This document shows positions 49,368-58,444 of a stretch of 60,613 bases of DNA, piece after piece; positions within the stretch are counted from its first letter, which is position 1, and each line of letters begins with the position of its first letter. The stretch is from Brevibacillus thermoruber 423 (lineage in GTDB: Bacteria > Bacillota > Bacilli > Brevibacillales > Brevibacillaceae), in assembly GCF_000454065.1 (NCBI RefSeq), contig NZ_KE695649.1, forward strand, positions 1 through 60,613. The letters are read 5' to 3'. The notes beneath the pieces were generated by a model that searched no databases, was not told the DNA's origin, and saw nothing but the letters and a program-made list of their open reading frames with translations. Both the position numbers and the translations under genes were made by a program.

Positions 49368-49985
49368 ATGATTGATAGATTTGACAACAAGCCTGCTCTT
49401 GCCGATATCTTTTCACAGATTTTGCGGGAGAAGCCTGACAGTCACACCATTCGCACTTTGCTGACCAACTTTCCAACACTCCATGATTTGCTTCAGACCA
49501 CAGAAGAGGAATTGAGAGCCCTTCCTCGCATCGGTGTAGTTAAGGCGAGAAAAATTATGGCCGCTTTAGCTAGTGCTCGAACTCTCTGCACTGAAATATC
49601 TCGTCCGCATGTTGTTCGTTCGGCCAAGGAAATTTACGACTTTCTCAAGGCTGAGATGATTTATTTACCTCAAGAACACTTTGTTGTTGTCGGTTTAGAC
49701 AAGCGGAATCGGATTTTATTCTGGAAGGTAGTCAGCGTAGGAAGCATCGATGCGGCAATAGTTACGCCGAGACAGACCTTCCTTCCATTGTTAAAGCATT
49801 CACAAGTAGAGAAGGCAATATTCGTGCACAACCATCCTTCAGGTGATCCTACTCCATCAAGGGAAGATATAACCATAAGCAATACTCTCAAGAAAGTAGG
49901 AGAAATCATTGGCGTGGAAGTTCTCGATTCGATTGTTTGCGGCATGAATTCGTACTGCTCTTTAGCTGAGCAGGGATTTATGTAA
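49368..49985 (+). CDS. radC: RadC-family JAB-domain protein
   Basis: The 205-residue protein has an N-terminal helix-hairpin-helix (LPRIGVVKARKIMAAL, residues 52-67) and a C-terminal MPN+/JAB domain. The metal-binding sequence VHNHPSGDPTPSREDI has all expected ligands (H154, H156, D167). RadC proteins on mobile elements are linked to single-strand DNA metabolism, but the reaction is unsettled. ATG 49368 is seven bases after GGAGGT. The paralogue starts 22 bases downstream. Confidence 0.9.
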   Translation: MIDRFDNKPALADIFSQILREKPDSHTIRTLLTNFPTLHDLLQTTEEELRALPRIGVVKARKIMAALASARTLCTEISRPHVVRSAKEIYDFLKAEMIYLPQEHFVVVGLDKRNRILFWKVVSVGSIDAAIVTPRQTFLPLLKHSQVEKAIFVHNHPSGDPTPSREDITISNTLKKVGEIIGVEVLDSIVCGMNSYCSLAEQGFM

Positions 49986-50007
49986 ATCTAGTCAGGAGGC
50001 GGAAAGC

Positions 50008-50604
50008 ATGGCGAAACTCATCAAAAACCTAGTAAGCTCCCACATACTACGGGAGAGCGACTTGTTGACGATTCAAGCATTGTTACATCACTTTGATCAC
50101 CCGAATCAACTTAAAGGGCTATCTCAAGAGGATTTATCTGAAATAGTCAGTTCATCTGCGGAAGGAAAACAGCTTCATGCTACCCTGAAACTTGCACATT
50201 TACTTTCTAACCCCGGCAGGCAGGATAGGTTCGTTATCCGCATGCCTAGAGATGCCTACCAGTATTGCAAGGAAAAGTTTGAGATGGTCGGCGATGGACA
50301 AGCGGTACTGCTGGCATTAACGACTAAGAATCATGTCCTGAGCCTAACTACTATTGATGAGAAAGTGATGGCCGACATCCCCACTTGCCAGCGATTTATC
50401 TTCCGCGAACTAATATTGCGGAACGCCGCTTCAGGGATACTGGTACACATCCTAAAGGAGGGCGACCTTAATCCTACTACTGAGCAAATCTCAGTGGCTA
50501 AAACAATTACTGAGGCCGGGGATGTGTGTGGCATATCGATTTTGGATATTCTTCATATGACAGGTTCAGAGTATCTTAGTTTCAAAGAAAAGGGGTGGGT
50601 ATAA
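50008..50604 (+). CDS. Metal-site-deficient RadC paralogue
   Basis: The 198-residue protein has the RadC layout (helical N-terminus with LKGLSQEDLSEIVSSSAEGK, then a JAB-like fold). Where RadC has HNHPSGDPTPSRED, this one reads HILKEGDLNPTTEQ: the second His is Leu and the terminal Asp is Gln, so zinc cannot be held normally. Its tail (GISILDILHMTGSEYLSFKE) aligns with the RadC tail (GVEVLDSIVCGMNSYCSLAE). It may be a regulatory or structural partner of the active RadC encoded next to it. Confidence 0.75.
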   Translation: MAKLIKNLVSSHILRESDLLTIQALLHHFDHPNQLKGLSQEDLSEIVSSSAEGKQLHATLKLAHLLSNPGRQDRFVIRMPRDAYQYCKEKFEMVGDGQAVLLALTTKNHVLSLTTIDEKVMADIPTCQRFIFRELILRNAASGILVHILKEGDLNPTTEQISVAKTITEAGDVCGISILDILHMTGSEYLSFKEKGWV

Positions 50605-50623
50605 GAAGAATTGGTGGTATGGG

Positions 50624-50664
50624 AGTCGTTATAAGGTAACTGGCTCCCATTCCCATAACGACTA
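50624..50664 (+). other. Hairpin-forming spacer after the RadC pair
   Basis: GTCGTTAT and ATAACGAC can pair, and in competition TGGGAG can pair with CTCCCA inside the same stretch, giving two exclusive folds. No T tract follows. A regulatory or recombination role is possible. Confidence 0.35.
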
Positions 50665-50737
50665 GTAGGCCTGATGTGGTCATGTTGAGTCTGTTCTGTT
50701 TAAATTAAAGTATAGGAATTGACTGGAGGAAGTTGCT

Positions 50738-51628
50738 GTGCAGATACCTAACTTTCAGAGCTATTTCAGAAACACCGGTGCGAGGAATAAGTTTATTCTT
50801 TCTCCATCGTGGTTCCCTTTTCAAAGACAGATATTAAGCGAGGTATATGGTGATTTTAAAGACCGTGACGCTTTTGTTATCTATCTATATTTGTGTAAAC
50901 ATTTTGACTACACATCCAAAAAGACATATCGATGCATTGATACAATTCACAAGGATCTGAAGTATAACTTGCCAACTGCACATAGACCGAAGTATTCAAG
51001 GAAGGTTCAGAATGCATTAGCCTGGCTTGAGCGAGAAGGTTTTATTAAACGTGTTAGTGGAAAACAGCAGTGGTTCCGCTCCACTATTCTTGTCGCTCCA
51101 GATTACCACTATGGTCAACAAAAATTCTATTCTTGTCATGAACTGAACTTTGATTTTGATGAGTTAAAAGCACATAACAAAGGCTACATTATGGTGCCAA
51201 AAACAGTATTAACAGAAAAAATGCTGGCTGACACAACCCTTGCCAAACGTCAGTGGACAATCACTAAGCTGAAAACAATTTTGCTACTGTACGCATATTG
51301 TTGGCTTGAATTTTACGGGGGAATCGATCCGAGAATCGTGCAAATCGATCAGCAAGGTAAAGTTGATCTTAATCCAGGCTTCTGTTATGCGTTAAAAGGT
51401 TCAACCACAGTGATATCGAGAACGGTTATTTCTTTGATAAAGGATGGTTTATTTATACCAGTTAGGTGTTGGTTTGAGGAAGGGATATACACGGGTGATG
51501 TAGGAACATATCAACCGAATTCAAATGCAAAAGTCGTTGAACGAATTGTGTTACGCCCGACCCATTTAATTCTTCATCAAGTCGAAACCGATGTTATGAA
51601 ATCTAAAAAGGGGTATATGGAAATATGA
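50738..51628 (+). CDS. Winged-helix-like protein, possibly replication-related
   Basis: The 296-residue protein starts at GTG 50738 after GGAGGAAG. Its N-terminal third (DAFVIYLYLCKHFDYTSKKT...NALAWLEREGFIKRVSGKQQ) has the look of a winged helix as found in plasmid replication and MarR-like proteins, and a second similar stretch (TTVISRTVISLIKDGLFIPV) lies later. I do not recognise a defined family. Its stop overlaps the next ATG (ATGA), so the two proteins probably work together. Confidence 0.5.
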   Translation: MQIPNFQSYFRNTGARNKFILSPSWFPFQRQILSEVYGDFKDRDAFVIYLYLCKHFDYTSKKTYRCIDTIHKDLKYNLPTAHRPKYSRKVQNALAWLEREGFIKRVSGKQQWFRSTILVAPDYHYGQQKFYSCHELNFDFDELKAHNKGYIMVPKTVLTEKMLADTTLAKRQWTITKLKTILLLYAYCWLEFYGGIDPRIVQIDQQGKVDLNPGFCYALKGSTTVISRTVISLIKDGLFIPVRCWFEEGIYTGDVGTYQPNSNAKVVERIVLRPTHLILHQVETDVMKSKKGYMEI

Positions 51629-52458
51629 CGACAACATGGAGGAAGTTGAAAGTAAAGGTGGCAACCGAAATAGTTGAGTTTCTTCATGATGGATCATCTA
51701 CAATAGAGATTTTGGGGGAGCCTCATTCTCAGTCGATTGAATACGATTCAACAAAGGAAGAAGGGATTCTACAATCCATTCAAATGATGGATTTTCAGGC
51801 AAAGGTCGCAATGCTGTTACGTGCGGAATTGAAGAGGATGGGTATGCTTCCCCCGCTTCCTGCTGAAAGGTATCGTGTTGAAATTGATGTTGTTTCCAGA
51901 AGGCCGAAGAAGGAGTTGCCATTAATCGAAGTAATGAAATCGGTTGTTGATGGAGTCAACAAAGAGATTATCGGGAATGACCGCAGTATTTATGAATGTT
52001 GCATCACAAACGCCGGGCCCCAAAATGTTCAAAGTCGTTCTACGCAACCTTTGGATAATCTGTCAGTTAGGATTTATCCATTGAGTGCGAATACAGGTTC
52101 ACCTGTGGTTAGTTTTTCTGATGTTCCTATTTATATTGTCCCGAAGGAAGAGCCGCTTTTAATCGACTTCGACAATGACACACGTTGGGAGCCATACAAT
52201 TGGGATTTGCAAAAAGACGTGGCGGAGACCCTACAGAACGATGGAATGCAACTTTCAGGAGTTGGCGGCCCCCTTCAGGTGAATATGACGTTCATCGGTG
52301 GAAAGGTTGCGGGTATGGACATCGATAACATGGCTAGGGTTTATTTGCCGATCCTTTGGAATCTCGGAGTTAACGAGGAGGAGGTAAACGCTATTCATTT
52401 GTACAAACAACCAGTACAAGGGCATCAACAGAGTAGTACATTGATTGTCTTACAATAG
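51625..52458 (+). CDS. RusA-like protein, possibly two-domain
   Basis: The 277-residue protein contains two stretches resembling the RusA Holliday-junction resolvase core. Residues 85-125 (VEIDVVSRRPK...MKSVVDGVNKEIIGNDRSIY) mimic the usual D-x-D-N...D-x-L-N...D-D pattern but lack the first acidic motif. Residues 220-262 (GGKVAGMDIDNMARVYLPIL, then EEEVNAI) keep DIDN. The resemblance is from pattern only. Overlap with the preceding gene indicates one operon. Confidence 0.45.
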   Translation: MTTTWRKLKVKVATEIVEFLHDGSSTIEILGEPHSQSIEYDSTKEEGILQSIQMMDFQAKVAMLLRAELKRMGMLPPLPAERYRVEIDVVSRRPKKELPLIEVMKSVVDGVNKEIIGNDRSIYECCITNAGPQNVQSRSTQPLDNLSVRIYPLSANTGSPVVSFSDVPIYIVPKEEPLLIDFDNDTRWEPYNWDLQKDVAETLQNDGMQLSGVGGPLQVNMTFIGGKVAGMDIDNMARVYLPILWNLGVNEEEVNAIHLYKQPVQGHQQSSTLIVLQ

Positions 52459-52578
52459 GTGTATACACGACCGAGAGCAGTAAAATCCTTGAGGCTCTAA
52501 GGTTAAATCGCTCTTTGATGTAGACCAAAGTATGAACATTTAATAGAGATTACTGAATGCTAGATGATACTATCTATC

Positions 52579-52616
52579 GCACTTGTCACATTAACCAATG
52601 TGATGAGTGCTTTTTT
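52579..52616 (+). terminator. Terminator before the recombinase genes
   Basis: GCACTTGTCACATT pairs with AATGTGATGAGTGC (two mismatches or wobbles) around a four-base loop and is followed by six Ts. Confidence 0.82.
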
Positions 52617-52748
52617 ATTTACAGCGAATAAATCAATCAACGGTGAGAGGCGTTGAGCAGTAGAGAGGAGGTGAAGACATATGCTTGTTCAGTCTGTCGT
52701 ATCTCTTCCAAATTAAAGATGAAAGGATACCGGAAAGGAGTAGTCAGT

Positions 52749-53588
52749 ATGAATGTTGCAACATATCTCAGAGTTTCGTCAGAACAACAAGCCAACCGTG
52801 AATTGTCCATTCCGGCACAGAGAGAGGCGTTGAAGGCCTACGCTGATGCAAAAGGATGGAATATCGTTGAAGAATTCGTAGACGAAGCAAAATCGGCGAA
52901 GACGGCGGATCGCCCTGCTTTTCAAAGAATGATTGCTTTGGCTCAAAAGCCTGGCAAACTGTTCGACGCGATTCTCGTGCACAAGTTTGACCGCTTCTGC
53001 CGCAGACGTGAAGATCATATTATATACAAAGCCCTGCTAAAAAAGCAGGGTATTGTTGTGCTTTCCGCAACGGAACCAACAGACCCTGAAACCCCACATG
53101 GTGTCTTGCTTGAAGGAATGCTGGAGGTTATCAGCGAGTTTTATAACGTCAACCTGAAGCATGAGACACTGAAGGGGTTGAGAGAAAACGCAACCCAAGG
53201 TTTTCACTGCGGTGGGCGTGCTCCCTATGGATATCGTTTACGAAAGATCGGTAACAGAGTGACTTACGAACTTGGGCCAGAAGATGAGGTGCAGACGGTT
53301 AAAAAGATCTTCAGCATGGCTGCTGAGGGCATGGGAGGAAAGAAAATCGCACGTTTGTTGAACCAGCGATCGTATCCTCAAGGGAAAAAGTGGAGTCCTT
53401 CAACCGTATTGTCCATTCTAAGCAACGAAGCGTATCTCGGTCGGCGAGTGTGGAATAAGAGGTCTGACGGTCGTATAAATGATCAAGGCAAGTGGATTGT
53501 TACCGAGAAGAGTCATCCAGCCATTATTGATCAGGATCTCTGGAACGCCGCTCAATCATCCCTAATGACACGTAAGTTATGCAAGTAA
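52749..53588 (+). CDS. Serine recombinase lacking the zinc-ribbon domain
   Basis: The 279-residue protein has the resolvase catalytic domain (ATYLRVSSEQQANRELSIPA with the nucleophilic serine, VHKFDRFCRRREDH with the conserved arginines) and a recombinase domain (GRAPYGYRLRKIG, IARLLNQRSYPQGKKWSPST). It stops at SSLMTRKLCK, just where large serine recombinases begin their zinc ribbon and coiled coil. ATG 52749 follows AAAGGAG. It is a paralogue of the next gene. Confidence 0.88.
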   Translation: MNVATYLRVSSEQQANRELSIPAQREALKAYADAKGWNIVEEFVDEAKSAKTADRPAFQRMIALAQKPGKLFDAILVHKFDRFCRRREDHIIYKALLKKQGIVVLSATEPTDPETPHGVLLEGMLEVISEFYNVNLKHETLKGLRENATQGFHCGGRAPYGYRLRKIGNRVTYELGPEDEVQTVKKIFSMAAEGMGGKKIARLLNQRSYPQGKKWSPSTVLSILSNEAYLGRRVWNKRSDGRINDQGKWIVTEKSHPAIIDQDLWNAAQSSLMTRKLCK

Positions 53589-53605
53589 CCAAATATCGTT
53601 TTCAT

Positions 53606-53641
53606 GCAGGTATGCCAAACAAAGGTGTACCTGCTTTTTTT
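53606..53641 (+). terminator. Terminator between the recombinase genes
   Basis: GCAGGTA pairs with TACCTGC around a 15-base loop and is followed by eight Ts. The two recombinase genes can thus be expressed separately. Confidence 0.8.
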
Positions 53642-53677
53642 ATGCCCAAAAATCAACATACAAGGAGAGGTTGATCA

Positions 53678-55282
53678 ATGAAAGTAGTCGCTTATGTTCG
53701 TGTATCGTCGGAGCGTCAAGCAGAAAAGGAATTGTCTATTCCCGCTCAATTGAAAGCCATCCAGCAATATTGTCAGGAGAAAGGCTGGATCATAGTTGGT
53801 GAGTACATTGAGAAGGCGAAGTCAGCAAAGACTGATAATCGTCCTGAGTTTCAGAAAATGATCGCATTAGCGAAGAGGCCAAACAGACCTTTTGATGCCA
53901 TTGTAGTTCACAAGTTTGATCGCTTTTCGCGTAAACGGGATGATCACGTTATCTACAAAGCGTTACTTAACAAGTGCGGCGTTAAGGTGATATCCGTTAC
54001 CGAACAGACAGAGGCGGAAACTCCACAGGATTTGCTTTTGGAAGGGATGCTTGAGGTAATCAGTGAATTCTACAACGCGAATCTTGCATCTGAGGTCAAA
54101 AAGGGAATGACGCAAAACGCGAAGCAAGGATACAACAACGGCGGTACACCTCCCTACGGATACCGTACCGAACATATTGCGTTGGGAGCCAGCAAAACAA
54201 AAGCGGTATGGGTACTCGGCCCGCGGGAAGAGATTGATATTGTTCGTTGGATTTTCCATCAGTATGCTTACGAAGGTTCAGGGTACAAGAAAATCGCCAA
54301 TACACTTAATGAGAAAGGAGTACCCACACAGAAAGGCGGGAAATGGTCGGCAAGCACAATTCGGGCTATTATCTTCAATGAATCGTATATTGGCCGGAAA
54401 GTGTGGAACAAACAAGACTATCAAACGAAGGGGAAGAAGTGGAAAGACCGCTCTGAATGGATCGTAACCGAAAATGCACATCCGGCCATCATCACTGAGG
54501 AGTTGTTTAATCTATGCCAAAAGAGAGCGAAAGAAAGGAACAACGGCGGGGGTGAAACGCATAAGCCGTTCCAAACGAAGCCTAACTCTCCATTCTGGCT
54601 CAGGGGAATCTTTTACTGCGACAAATGCAACTCACGGATGGTCGGCCATTCGACATCGACAACCAGGAAATACGGCGGACAAAAGTATTACATCTGCGGT
54701 GGGTATATGCGAAAAGGTAAGGATTTTTGCCCTTACGTTGGTTGGCGGAAAGAACAGATAGAGAAAATCGTTGCTAATAAACTACGAAGTGCATTGCTCC
54801 GACTGACTTTTGATGACCAGATTGAAAGGGAAATTCACCAGTACCATAGAGACTCAAATAAACACATTGCCGCGTCATTAACAGGATTGGAAACGGAAAT
54901 CAGTTTTCTGAAGAAGAGGATTGAGCAAATGCGGCACGAACTTCAAACAGGTGGTGGAAAAGCGTACTATGCGGATGTCATCACTGAAATGCAGGCAGAG
55001 TTGAAAGAGAAGGAAGCTGAGTATGCTCACAAGAAGAATTTGTATCAAGAGCTGACTCTTCCCGAAACTGCTATTGAATCAATTAAGCATGATATCAGAA
55101 ACCTGATAAACTTGCTTAATGAAGAGGTGCCGAATCCTCAACTGCTTAATGAGTATGTCGGCAAATTTGTCTCTAGTGTGATGATTCAAAGGGAGACAAA
55201 GATGGTGCAGATAACAATGCATCTTAAGTATGGCGAGCAAGTGTTGTATCAAAAGATGATTGTTGCTGAATGGAAATGCTGA
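53678..55282 (+). CDS. Large serine recombinase
   Basis: The 534-residue protein is complete: catalytic domain (VAYVRVSSERQAEKELSIPA, VHKFDRFSRKRDDHV), recombinase domain (GTPPYGYRTEHI, IANTLNEKGVPTQKGGKWSA), zinc ribbon (FYCDKCNSRMVGH...YYICGGYMRKGKDFCPYVG) and a coiled coil (TGLETEISFLKKRIEQMRHE). Such enzymes integrate and excise phages and islands between short att sites. AAGGAGAGG precedes the ATG. It is the likeliest mobility enzyme of the island, although ssrA is not a usual target for this class. Confidence 0.93.
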   Translation: MKVVAYVRVSSERQAEKELSIPAQLKAIQQYCQEKGWIIVGEYIEKAKSAKTDNRPEFQKMIALAKRPNRPFDAIVVHKFDRFSRKRDDHVIYKALLNKCGVKVISVTEQTEAETPQDLLLEGMLEVISEFYNANLASEVKKGMTQNAKQGYNNGGTPPYGYRTEHIALGASKTKAVWVLGPREEIDIVRWIFHQYAYEGSGYKKIANTLNEKGVPTQKGGKWSASTIRAIIFNESYIGRKVWNKQDYQTKGKKWKDRSEWIVTENAHPAIITEELFNLCQKRAKERNNGGGETHKPFQTKPNSPFWLRGIFYCDKCNSRMVGHSTSTTRKYGGQKYYICGGYMRKGKDFCPYVGWRKEQIEKIVANKLRSALLRLTFDDQIEREIHQYHRDSNKHIAASLTGLETEISFLKKRIEQMRHELQTGGGKAYYADVITEMQAELKEKEAEYAHKKNLYQELTLPETAIESIKHDIRNLINLLNEEVPNPQLLNEYVGKFVSSVMIQRETKMVQITMHLKYGEQVLYQKMIVAEWKC

Positions 55283-55295
55283 AATTAAGACACAG

Positions 55296-55331
55296 ATTCG
55301 GGGGAGTTGTTCACTCCCTCGAATTTTCTTT
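55296..55331 (+). terminator. Terminator after the large serine recombinase
   Basis: ATTCGGGGGAGT pairs with ACTCCCTCGAAT (one wobble) around a five-base loop and is followed by a T-rich tail. Confidence 0.8.
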
Positions 55332-55479
55332 ATTACAAGACATACTCAAATTTAACCACCTTCATTTGATAAGAGAACTTTCGTATAGGAACATACGTTT
55401 GGTATACTGAAACTGAAGATCAGGATCCCACTCAAATAGAATAATGTGTTAAACTATATTGATATGGGGAGGCAGAATT

Positions 55480-56646
55480 ATGGTTAAAAACACTCGAGAC
55501 ATTTCCAAACAACGCTATACTGTACTTAGCATGTTTAGTGGTTGTGGTGGAATGGATTTAGGCTTTCATAAAGCAGGATTTGAGATTGTTTGGGCCAACG
55601 ATATAAATCCAGATGCATGTGAAACATACTCCAAAAATATTGGCCCGATAATTGAAGGTGATATTAACGATATTCCTGTCCCTGATATTAAAAACTTAGA
55701 CGTTTTACTAGCAGGCTTTCCATGCCAACCATTTTCGAATGCTGGTAATAGAAAGGGAACCAATGAGGAACGGGGAACCCTATATAAGTCTACTCTGAAG
55801 TATGTTAGTGAACTTCGTCCAAAAATTGTTATGATGGAAAATGTGAGAGGATTACTCTCTATTAAAACAGATAAGGGTTATTTGATCCAAGAAATCTGTG
55901 AAGAGCTGAAAGGGATGGGATACGAAGTTCATTTTAAATTAGTAAACGCTTCGGATTATGGAGTACCACAGAATAGATTAAGGGTAATAATTGTTGGCGT
56001 CTCCTTAGAACATCAATTGGGTAAATTCCAGTTTCCTGCACCAATAGACGGCCTCGACTTATCTATCGGAAATTGTATTAAAGATATACCAGAAAATACA
56101 CCTAACCAAGACCAACTGTTGCGTCTGAACCCGCAAGCTATAGCTCTAGGTAGTTTAGTTCCCGAAGGTGGCTCGTGGAAAGATATCCCATATGAACTGC
56201 TACCTGATCGACTGAAAAAAATCCGTGATAACATGGCAAAATATCGTTGGCCGAATTTTTATAGACGATTTCACCGCAATGAGATTGCCGGAACTATTAC
56301 TGCGGCATTTAAGCCGGAGAATGCTGGTGTCTGGCATCCAATAGAGAATCGTGTTTTGTCAGCAAGGGAAATAGCGAGAATTCAGAGTTTTCCTGATGAT
56401 TTTATATTTTATGGACGTTCTGTTAAAGCTATTTATGAAATGATTGGTAATGCAGTACCTCCAAAATTGGCAGAGGCCTTCGCAAAAGTCTTTATCAAAG
56501 TGCTATCCGGTGAAGATTGTTTGACTGGAGCACCAACAAGGTTGTTTTCCCAAATAAAAATTGGTAAAATCCCTGTCCGAGTTTCAGATCCAGAGGTAAT
56601 TTACGATGGACAGGAAGAGTATGAGCAATTAGAATTTATCGTTTAA
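55480..56646 (+). CDS. DNA (cytosine-5) methyltransferase
   Basis: The 388-residue enzyme transfers methyl from S-adenosylmethionine to cytosine C5. It has motif I (LSMFSGCGGMDLGFHKAGFE), motif IV with the catalytic cysteine (LLAGFPCQPFSNAGN), motif VI (MMENVRGLL), motif VIII (NRLRVIIVGV) and motif X (YEMIGNAVPPKLAEAFAK). ATG 55480 follows GGGGAGG. It heads an operon with an McrB-type motor and a nuclease and should protect host DNA from them. Confidence 0.95.
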   Translation: MVKNTRDISKQRYTVLSMFSGCGGMDLGFHKAGFEIVWANDINPDACETYSKNIGPIIEGDINDIPVPDIKNLDVLLAGFPCQPFSNAGNRKGTNEERGTLYKSTLKYVSELRPKIVMMENVRGLLSIKTDKGYLIQEICEELKGMGYEVHFKLVNASDYGVPQNRLRVIIVGVSLEHQLGKFQFPAPIDGLDLSIGNCIKDIPENTPNQDQLLRLNPQAIALGSLVPEGGSWKDIPYELLPDRLKKIRDNMAKYRWPNFYRRFHRNEIAGTITAAFKPENAGVWHPIENRVLSAREIARIQSFPDDFIFYGRSVKAIYEMIGNAVPPKLAEAFAKVFIKVLSGEDCLTGAPTRLFSQIKIGKIPVRVSDPEVIYDGQEEYEQLEFIV

Positions 56647-56664
56647 CGAGAGTGGGCGATTAAT

Positions 56665-58440
56665 ATGTATTTTTCCCCAAAAACGTTTAATAATTTCTAT
56701 CGGTTGTTACAAATGGAAAGCCAGGGGGGAAAGACCGGTCGGGAGCGAACCACCGGTCTAGCAGTCTTTTTAGCTTTGGACAAAATGCAAAAAATGACGT
56801 CAGAGGACGTAATCAATTTACATCCCGATTCTGAACAAAGAACTCACTTTACAAATGCGTTTGTAGAGTTATTGCTCATTGGGCAAAGAAATGAAGTGGA
56901 ATATCAAGCTTCAGATTTAGGTTTTGTAGAATTGGGTGACCAAACCCTAGCAAAGAAGCTAAGCTCAAACTTTTTAACCGTTCCCTTAAAAAGAGGAAGT
57001 AGACAGGCCGAGGTCTATCCTTATCCGGGTAGACCGGCCCCTTTATTAAGTCTTGGGACTGAGATTTCCGGCTATGGTAAATGGGGAGTTACTAAGCATA
57101 GCCAGTGGGTAGATAATTTTGTTCGCTTCTTAGAAGGCAGGCGTTGTGAAAGCGATACTTTTCCTTTAATAGTTTTCTTATTACGAGAGAAACAATTGTC
57201 TGCCGCTTCCTCTGCTCATCCTCAAGATGCTCTGTTTTCGGCATTAAATACGCTTTTTACAGCAGAATTATCGGAATACCTAGTTACCCATGCCCAAATA
57301 CCTGATGAATGGGGATCTCATGATTTTTTTACCGAGAGTTACGTATCAATAATAGATAATTTAGACTCTCGACTAATTAAAGAACAATCTTCTGAAAGCG
57401 ATGCGGGTAACAATTTGGCTTTTACTTTTGATTACGACAATTCTGAAGGGGACATTAATTTTGATCAAGGTTTAATAAGAAGGATTATTGCCGCATTAAA
57501 ATCTGGAAGTCACGTGATTTTGACAGGCCCACCAGGTACGGGAAAAACGACGATAGCTACATTCTTAGCATCGAGAATCAAGGGTCATGCAAATTATGAA
57601 ACTTTTACTGCAACTTCTAACTGGACAGCGTTTGAAGTTCTTGGGGGATATCTTCCTGACCCAAGTAACCCACAGACCCTTCAATTCGAGGCAGGGTTTA
57701 TTACTAAATGTGTTCGAGAAAATAAATGGGTTATTATTGACGAAATAAACCGTGCAGATGTTGATAAGGCATTTGGTGAATTGTTTACAGTTTTAACGGG
57801 AAAACCAGTTTACTTACCATACTACACTTTCGGACAGGATGAAGCAGGATTGTTACATAAAAAAAGAGTCGTTATTGTTCCAAGTAGTATGACTCATCTT
57901 ATCAGTGAAGAAACTGAGCAATACGTTGTAAATGATGATTGGCGAATTATCGGAACGATGAATACGTTTGATAAGAGCAGTCTTTACCAAATGTCATATG
58001 CTTTTATGCGAAGATTCGCATTTATCGAAGTAGATCCCCCGTCTCCTGAAGAGATGAATTTATTATTGGACGAAAAAATTGGTGCTATGAATGTCCCTGA
58101 AAGCATCAAAAGTGAAATCCTAATATGTTTGAAAAATATGTTTTCATCAGGTTTAAACAGTATTGGTCTTGGAGTTGGAGCGGCTATTCCTCTAAATATT
58201 ATTAAATACCTTGAGGAAAGAATTCAGTTAGAGACTGACCCGGATTATATTGCTGAGCAACTTAAAAAATTTATTCTTGAAGCGTTTTTCATGTACTTCT
58301 TCCCTCAATTTGAGGGAAGAAGAAGGTTACATGAAGATATAGTATCCGTTATTGTTTCATCACTAAATATTACCAAGCAAGAAGAGAAAGATCTGTTAGA
58401 CAAGGAATTATCCAGTTGGACTGGAAATTCTATTGGGTGA
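56665..58440 (+). CDS. McrB-type AAA+ GTPase/ATPase subunit
   Basis: The 591-residue protein has a C-terminal AAA+ motor with Walker A (LTGPPGTGKTTIATFLASRI), Walker B (WVIIDEINRADVDKAFGELF) and the McrB-specific IGTMNTFDKSSLYQMSYAFM then RRFAF. The N-terminal 230 residues are an unrecognised domain that probably reads the target DNA. McrB rings translocate DNA and drive a McrC-type nuclease. It lies 18 bases after the methyltransferase gene. Confidence 0.92.
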   Translation: MYFSPKTFNNFYRLLQMESQGGKTGRERTTGLAVFLALDKMQKMTSEDVINLHPDSEQRTHFTNAFVELLLIGQRNEVEYQASDLGFVELGDQTLAKKLSSNFLTVPLKRGSRQAEVYPYPGRPAPLLSLGTEISGYGKWGVTKHSQWVDNFVRFLEGRRCESDTFPLIVFLLREKQLSAASSAHPQDALFSALNTLFTAELSEYLVTHAQIPDEWGSHDFFTESYVSIIDNLDSRLIKEQSSESDAGNNLAFTFDYDNSEGDINFDQGLIRRIIAALKSGSHVILTGPPGTGKTTIATFLASRIKGHANYETFTATSNWTAFEVLGGYLPDPSNPQTLQFEAGFITKCVRENKWVIIDEINRADVDKAFGELFTVLTGKPVYLPYYTFGQDEAGLLHKKRVVIVPSSMTHLISEETEQYVVNDDWRIIGTMNTFDKSSLYQMSYAFMRRFAFIEVDPPSPEEMNLLLDEKIGAMNVPESIKSEILICLKNMFSSGLNSIGLGVGAAIPLNIIKYLEERIQLETDPDYIAEQLKKFILEAFFMYFFPQFEGRRRLHEDIVSVIVSSLNITKQEEKDLLDKELSSWTGNSIG

Positions 58441-58444
58441 TAAG

